Source: Bacteroidota bacterium
GTDB lineage: Bacteria > Bacteroidota > Bacteroidia > NS11-12g > UBA9320
Reading direction: 5' to 3'
Assembly: GCA_013359235.1 (NCBI GenBank)
Contig: JABWCE010000002.1
Span: 62,001-126,000 of the forward strand
DNA length: 64,000 nucleotides
Part shown: in pieces, positions 59,348-64,000 of the stretch
How positions within the stretch are numbered: the stretch's first letter is position 1
Layout: the number at the start of each line of letters is the position of its first letter
Position numbers and translations under genes: made by a program
The notes under the pieces: model-generated
Seen by the model: only the letters and a program-made list of their open reading frames with translations
Databases searched by the model: none
Told to the model about the DNA's origin: nothing

Positions 59348-60319
59348 TTATGGTATTAAAATAAACTTATTATGAATAAAATCTAAAATTACAATATAAT
59401 TTTCGAGAAACTCATTGCCAATTAATGCTCTTGTGTTTTTACCACTTGTAGAGCATTTTACATTTTTTAAATTTAGATTGCCGAACTCTAATTTTTTAAG
59501 AAAAAAATATGAATTTTGTTTAATTTCGGAAGCAAACCCTGTTGATAAAATTTCATTTTTTGAAAAAGTTAATGAATCATTAAAAATAGGTTTATTTATA
59601 AACGAAGCAGGCAATAAAACTGAGCCGTTATAAGCAAGATCAATTACAACATTTAGTTTTTTAAAATTGCCAATATCAATTTTAATCATTGGGCATCCAA
59701 AATTGTCTTTACTCATTTTTGTTATATAAGCATTTTTTGGTATTTGCAACAAATCAACATTATCGGTTATTTTTATTTCGTAATTCTTATAATCTATCAT
59801 CCAAATTGAGTTTTTCATAGCATTTGAGCCAATTAAACCACCGTTTGCCCTTTCTTTTAATACAGCCATATTATTAACCCCTGCACTGTGTGCAGCTTCA
59901 ATATTGAAAATTCTTTTATCACTTAGCAAAATTGAATTTATATTATAAATATTCACTTCTTGATGATTTTGGTTTGCATCAATAGCTTCAGTTGTGCTAA
60001 GTAGTTCAAGTGCATGTTCATGTAGCACAGAATCTGTAATAAAGGTTGGTGCTCCGGTATCTAAAACAAAATCATAATATTTTTTTCCGTCATTAATTTT
60101 AGCTTTAAAATTAATAATCCTGTTTTTGTAATCGAAATGTAAATTTGTAATTTTATTTTTCTTGTATGCTTTTGTACAGCAAAGTGACTGAATTAATGAA
60201 TCAGAAAAAACATCATTTGATAGTATAAATTTTGCATCTGAATTTACAAAGAGTAAAAGCAAAAAGTAAAAAAGTAAGATTTTGTTTTGTATCTTAAAAT
60301 AGGTTTTCAGGTTTTTCAT
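59348..60319 (-). CDS. Retropepsin-like aspartyl protease family protein
   Basis: 323 residues with a hydrophobic N-terminus (about 13-28). The active-site block FVLDTGAPTFITD has Asp87 in DTGA, followed by the flap-like MAVLKERANGGLIGSNAM. The second lobe has VVIDLAYNGSVLLP (Asp227), where DTG reads DLA, and ends with RALIGNEFLENYIVILDF. This two-lobed, gag-pol-like type is common in Bacteroidota and probably acts in the periplasm. It precedes the small secreted protein genes by 391 bp on the same strand. Confidence 0.85.
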   Translation of the reverse strand: MKNLKTYFKIQNKILLFYFLLLLFVNSDAKFILSNDVFSDSLIQSLCCTKAYKKNKITNLHFDYKNRIINFKAKINDGKKYYDFVLDTGAPTFITDSVLHEHALELLSTTEAIDANQNHQEVNIYNINSILLSDKRIFNIEAAHSAGVNNMAVLKERANGGLIGSNAMKNSIWMIDYKNYEIKITDNVDLLQIPKNAYITKMSKDNFGCPMIKIDIGNFKKLNVVIDLAYNGSVLLPASFINKPIFNDSLTFSKNEILSTGFASEIKQNSYFFLKKLEFGNLNLKNVKCSTSGKNTRALIGNEFLENYIVILDFIHNKFILIP

Positions 60320-60621
60320 TTTTTATAAGGGTGTGACGATTTGAGTAGTTTAAAGTTTCTAAAAAAAAACCTTTAGTTTTATAAGATTTAATTGATAATA
60401 ATTATTTAATTATCAGAAAATCAAGTGTTAAAATCTTTTCATAAGCCTTAAAAATTTCGATAAAAAATAAAATTTTTGAGATAAAAAGTAGATTATAAAA
60501 GTTGAAAATAATACAATTTTTTTTTGATTTTATTTGCTCAATCCCACTTCTCAGCCCTCATTTGCAAATTAGTTTATATTTAATATTTTAAAGGAATTTG
60601 CGAATTCGGTCTATGCAATGC
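60320..60621. other. Intergenic region with a hairpin and a lysS 3' duplicate
   Basis: 302 bp. It holds a 7-bp hairpin TGATAAT/ATTATCA (60392-60398 and 60408-60414), A/T-runs and, at 60541-60565, a copy of the last codons of lysS. No gene is seen. Confidence 0.55.
60541..60565 (-). repeat. Duplicate of the lysS 3' end
   Basis: 24 of 25 bases match 60625-60649. On the minus strand it reads QMRAEKWD followed by a stop TGA (60538), the same residues that end LysS. Confidence 0.75.
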
Positions 60622-62130
60622 TTAATCCCACTTCTCAGCTCTCATTTGCGGAAAAAACAAAACTTCTTGTATTGATTGTTGATTTGTAAGAAGCATTACT
60701 AATCTGTCCATACCTATTCCAATTCCGGCGGTAGGTGGCATTCCATATTCAAGTGCTCTTAAAAAATCTTGGTCAATATACATTGCTTCGTCATCGCCTT
60801 TTTGGCTGAGTTGTAATTGGTGCATAAATCTTTCACGCTGGTCAATTGGGTCGTTAAGCTCGCTGTAACAGTTTGCAATTTCTTTACCATTTATTATTAA
60901 TTCAAATCTTTCGGTAAGATTAGGATTATTTCTGTGTTTTTTAGTCAATGGACTCATTTCAATTGGATAATCAATAATAAAAGTTGGTTGAATCAGATTA
61001 CTTTCAACCAGTTCGCTAAACAATTCGTCTATTAATTTACCCTTACCCATACTCTCCTCTACATGTATATTGTTTTTCTTGCACAAATTTCTCAATTCAT
61101 CTTCATTCATTTCAAGAACATCAACATTTGTAGCTTGTTTAAGCGACTCCGAAATACTTAATCTTTGAAATTTTTTTCCAAAATTTATTTCTTTATCTCC
61201 AAATTTTACAACATCGCTACCTGTAACTTCTTTTGCAACTTTGCAAAGAAGATTTTCTGTAATTTCCATCATCCAATTGTAATCTTTATAGGCTACATAA
61301 AGCTCCATTACTGTAAATTCGGGATTATGAGTTCTATCCATTCCTTCGTTTCTAAAATCTTTAGAAAACTCGTAAACTCCTTCAAAACCTCCAATAATAA
61401 GTCTTTTTAAATACAGTTCGTTTGCTATTCGCAAGTACAAATCTATGTCAAGAGCATTATGATGAGTTATAAATGGCCTGGCGGCTGCTCCACCGGGTAT
61501 AGGTTGTAATACAGGGGTTTCTACTTCAAAATACCCTTTTTCATTAAAAAAATCTCGCATTACATTAAATGTTTTGGTTCTTTTAATAAAAATATCTTTT
61601 TTTTCACGGTTCACAATCAAATCAACATATCGCATTCTATAACGCAATTCAGGATCGGAAAACGAATCGAAAACCACACCGTCTTTTTCTTTTGGCAAAG
61701 GCAAAGGATTAAGCGATTTTGATAATAATTTAAAATCTGATACGTGAATGCTAGTTTCGCCGGTTTGTGTCAAAAACACATATCCGTTGATGCCAATTAT
61801 ATCTCCTATGTCAATTAGCTTTTTAAATACTTCGTTGTAAAGAGTTTTATCTTCGCCCTTGCATATTTCATCTCTGTTTATATACAGTTGAATTCGTCCA
61901 TAAAAATCCTGAATTACCGCAAATGAAGCCTTTCCCATAATTCTGATTGACATTACTCTTCCTGCAATTTTTACATTATTAAAATTTTTAATTTCATTGT
62001 CAAAATTCTTTATTATCTCTGTTGTGTTGGTATTTGTTTCAAACAAATCTGCAGGATAAGGCTCTATTCCTATTTCTCTAAGTTTTACTAACTTTTCCCT
62101 TCTTTGAATTTGCAATTCGTTAAGTTCCAT
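60622..62130 (-). CDS. lysS: Lysine-tRNA ligase, class II
   Basis: 502 residues, full length. OB-fold anticodon domain (about 55-150: [20 protein letters not shown]), then the class II core with motif 2 [19 protein letters not shown], the EMSPLTK and the motif 3 [13 protein letters not shown]. It activates lysine and attaches it to tRNA-Lys in the cytoplasm. The C-terminal tail is MRAEKWD, the usual end in Bacteroidota. A near -7 box (TATATTCG at 62151-62158, minus strand) lies 20 nt upstream of the ATG. Confidence 0.97.
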   Translation of the reverse strand: MELNELQIQRREKLVKLREIGIEPYPADLFETNTNTTEIIKNFDNEIKNFNNVKIAGRVMSIRIMGKASFAVIQDFYGRIQLYINRDEICKGEDKTLYNEVFKKLIDIGDIIGINGYVFLTQTGETSIHVSDFKLLSKSLNPLPLPKEKDGVVFDSFSDPELRYRMRYVDLIVNREKKDIFIKRTKTFNVMRDFFNEKGYFEVETPVLQPIPGGAAARPFITHHNALDIDLYLRIANELYLKRLIIGGFEGVYEFSKDFRNEGMDRTHNPEFTVMELYVAYKDYNWMMEITENLLCKVAKEVTGSDVVKFGDKEINFGKKFQRLSISESLKQATNVDVLEMNEDELRNLCKKNNIHVEESMGKGKLIDELFSELVESNLIQPTFIIDYPIEMSPLTKKHRNNPNLTERFELIINGKEIANCYSELNDPIDQRERFMHQLQLSQKGDDEAMYIDQDFLRALEYGMPPTAGIGIGMDRLVMLLTNQQSIQEVLFFPQMRAEKWD

Positions 62131-62237
62131 TTTTAAATTTAAAAAGTCTGCGAATATACTACTAAGTAAGCAACTCTTTTATTATTTGCTTTGTCTTTAA
62201 CATTACAATTTTATGTATTTTTGATTAAAATTATACT

Positions 62238-64000
62238 TTGCACAGATTAAGTTTAAAAATATTGTTTTTGTTTTTCATTACAGCTAAAGTTTTTTCGCAA
62301 GATGATGACTTGTTAAGATTTATTGAAAACAAAGGGCAGTTTGAAAATAATGTATTGTTCAAAGTTCAAACTAATAATAGCTATATTTTTTTTGAAAGAA
62401 ATGCCGTGACTTTTAAAATTTTTAATGAAGAACAATACAGAAAAAATCATAGTCATCCACATAAAACATCTGATGAAAACGGAACAATTTCAGGTCATAC
62501 TATTAGATATAAATTTAATAATTCTGGAAAAAATTCATTAATAATTGGAGAAGGTAAATTTATCGAAAAATACAATTATTTTTTAGGAAATGATAAAAGA
62601 AAATGGGCTACAGATGTAAATGTTTTTTCACAAATAATATATAAAAACATATACGATGGCATTGATCTTAAATTTTTTTCAAAACATGGAAAATTAAAAT
62701 ACGAATGGATAGTAAACCCTAAAACAGATGCATCGAAAATAGAAATGGAAATAGAAGGTTGCGATTCGCTTAAAATCATTGAAAAATCATTAGTAATTCA
62801 TACGTCAATAGGTAATATTTATGATAAAAATCTCGAGTGTTGGTGCACAGACTTTGATGCCAAAAATAGTCTTAAATGCAGTTATAAGTTAAATAACAAT
62901 ATTTTAACTTATACAATTGACAAAAATGTTGATGATGCACATACTTTAGTTATAGATCCTATTTTAATTTTTTCAACCTACTCTGGTTCAAAGGGAGATA
63001 ATTTCGGTTTTACTGCAACTTATGATGAAAAAGGCAATTTGTACGCTGGTGGTATTACAGACAATAAGCATGGCGAATACCCTGTAAGTACAGGCGCTTT
63101 TCAAACGATATGCAAAGGTGGAAAAGCCCGTGAGCCTGTAAACCTAAGTTGCGATATTACTATTAGCAAATACGACTCGTCAGGCAAAAATTTGCTATAC
63201 GCTACATATATTGGGGGCAAAGATGATGATTATCCGCATAGCATGGTTGTAAACAGTGATACCGAACTTGTAGTTTTCGGTACTACATATTCAAAAGATT
63301 TTCCTATGAATGGAAATGGTTTTGATACTACACACAGCAATAAAAATGATACATTTTTTAATACAGATATTATTGTTTTTAAACTTTCAAAAAACGGAAA
63401 TATTCTTCAGTCATCAACTTATTTTGGTGGTTTTAATAATGATGGTTTGACTGATAAAGCATTAAAATTTAATTATGCTGATGATTTCAGAGGCGAAGTA
63501 TTAACTGATAAAAGCGATAATGTATTTATAGTATCGAGTACAAATTCCAATGATATTCCATTAATGAATGCTCAAAAAACAAAACTTGAAGGACCGGCAG
63601 ACGGTGTGTGTATTAAATTTTCTAAAGATTTGAAAAACTTATTATGGTCAACTTATTTTGGCGGAAATGGAAGTGATGGTATTTACAGCCTTGAGTTTGA
63701 TAAAAATGAAAATATATATATTGCCGGTGGTACTTTCAGCACAAATCTGGTGGCTCATCAAACTGCATTAGATAAAACTGCTAATGGTGATATTGATGGA
63801 TTTTTGGCAATGTACAACAAATCAACTTTTTCGCTTGACAAACTCACTTATTACGGAACTTATAAATACGACCAAATTTATTTTCTTGAAATTGACAAAT
63901 ATGGAAATGTATATGCTGCAGGGCAAACAGAAGGTGAAATTATCCCATCGAAAGGGGTTTATTGCAACAAAACAAAAACCGGGCAATTTATACTTATTGC
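62238..64000 (+). CDS. SBBP-repeat beta-propeller surface protein, 3' end beyond window
   Basis: About 588 codons are in the window, with no stop. The best start is TTG at 62238, giving MHRLSLKILFLFFITAKVFS as signal peptide; a stop lies 12 bp upstream. A TTTG-type promoter overlaps this start, so a later TTG (62262) cannot be excluded. The N-terminal domain (LRFIENKGQFENNVLFKVQ, then FIEKYNYFLGNDKRKWATDV, YDGIDLKFFSKHGKLKYEWIV) is the DUF7948-type module that begins SBBP proteins; then SBBP blades follow (FSTYSGSKGDNFGFTATYDEKGNLYAGGIT, ATYIGGKDDDYPHSMVVN, STYFGGNGSDGIYSLEFDKNENIYIAGGT). Such proteins usually end with a T9SS tail, which would be past 64000. Confidence 0.87.
   Translation, partial: MHRLSLKILFLFFITAKVFSQDDDLLRFIENKGQFENNVLFKVQTNNSYIFFERNAVTFKIFNEEQYRKNHSHPHKTSDENGTISGHTIRYKFNNSGKNSLIIGEGKFIEKYNYFLGNDKRKWATDVNVFSQIIYKNIYDGIDLKFFSKHGKLKYEWIVNPKTDASKIEMEIEGCDSLKIIEKSLVIHTSIGNIYDKNLECWCTDFDAKNSLKCSYKLNNNILTYTIDKNVDDAHTLVIDPILIFSTYSGSKGDNFGFTATYDEKGNLYAGGITDNKHGEYPVSTGAFQTICKGGKAREPVNLSCDITISKYDSSGKNLLYATYIGGKDDDYPHSMVVNSDTELVVFGTTYSKDFPMNGNGFDTTHSNKNDTFFNTDIIVFKLSKNGNILQSSTYFGGFNNDGLTDKALKFNYADDFRGEVLTDKSDNVFIVSSTNSNDIPLMNAQKTKLEGPADGVCIKFSKDLKNLLWSTYFGGNGSDGIYSLEFDKNENIYIAGGTFSTNLVAHQTALDKTANGDIDGFLAMYNKSTFSLDKLTYYGTYKYDQIYFLEIDKYGNVYAAGQTEGEIIPSKGVYCNKTKTGQFILI

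Overview
The window looks like one contig of an AT-rich, free-living or gut/environmental Bacteroidota genome, most like an uncultured Bacteroidales-type lineage. Evidence: several proteins end in type IX secretion (T9SS) sorting domains (PNPA..., NGxY, short basic tail); promoters carry the Bacteroidota -7 box TAnnTTTG; families typical of the phylum are present (OstA/LptA-like protein, DUF4175, DUF4349, DUF3857-transglutaminase, DUF4836-like lipoproteins, DUF4369-type thiol-disulfide proteins, SBBP-repeat proteins); and MnmA has the long Bacteroidota-type insert. I see no tRNA, rRNA or CRISPR array.

Layout. 1-11.1 kb: end of a GT-C type membrane protein, tsaB, three tandem small secreted paralogues, an E2-like acyltransferase, a PfkB sugar kinase, mnmA, a YebC-family factor, an alpha/beta hydrolase, a parvulin PPIase and an unrecognised OB/S1-like protein. 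11.3-21.9 kb: GH3-like protein, rhodanese-thioredoxin lipoprotein, class V aminotransferase, giant DUF3857/transglutaminase protein, OstA-like protein, T9SS-secreted beta-helix protein. 22-35.8 kb: envelope proteins, an M1 aminopeptidase, a thiol-disulfide protein, an alkyltransferase-like DNA repair protein, a subtilase and envelope proteins. 35.8-38.6 kb: an array of T9SS cargo genes in which the end of each gene overlaps the start of the next, flanked by gene remnants on both sides.

38.6-47.0 kb is a foreign island. It begins with an IS1634-type transposase fragment that cuts a T9SS gene, then holds one tightly overlapping operon: XRE regulator, type III restriction subunit Res, a GxxExxY protein, type III methyltransferase Mod, TcmP (three-Cys-motif partner) and its DUF5131 three-Cys protein. 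It ends in about 350 bp of structured non-coding DNA with inverted repeats. A 19-bp imperfect direct repeat occurs on both sides. A TTGACA/TGTCAA palindrome sits just after the operon's predicted promoter. The joint transcription of a type III R-M system, a GxxExxY protein and the TcmP/DUF5131 pair is the best candidate here for an undescribed (probably defence) system.

47-64 kb returns to chromosomal genes: pgk, a cyclophilin lipoprotein, an FkbM methyltransferase, a biotin carrier protein, DUF4175 and SPOR-like envelope proteins, a thioredoxin-like protein, mutL, a small cluster of secreted Cys-containing proteins with a CxxC-bearing partner and a retropepsin-like protease, lysS (with a small duplicated 3' end), and the 5' part of an SBBP beta-propeller protein running off the right edge.
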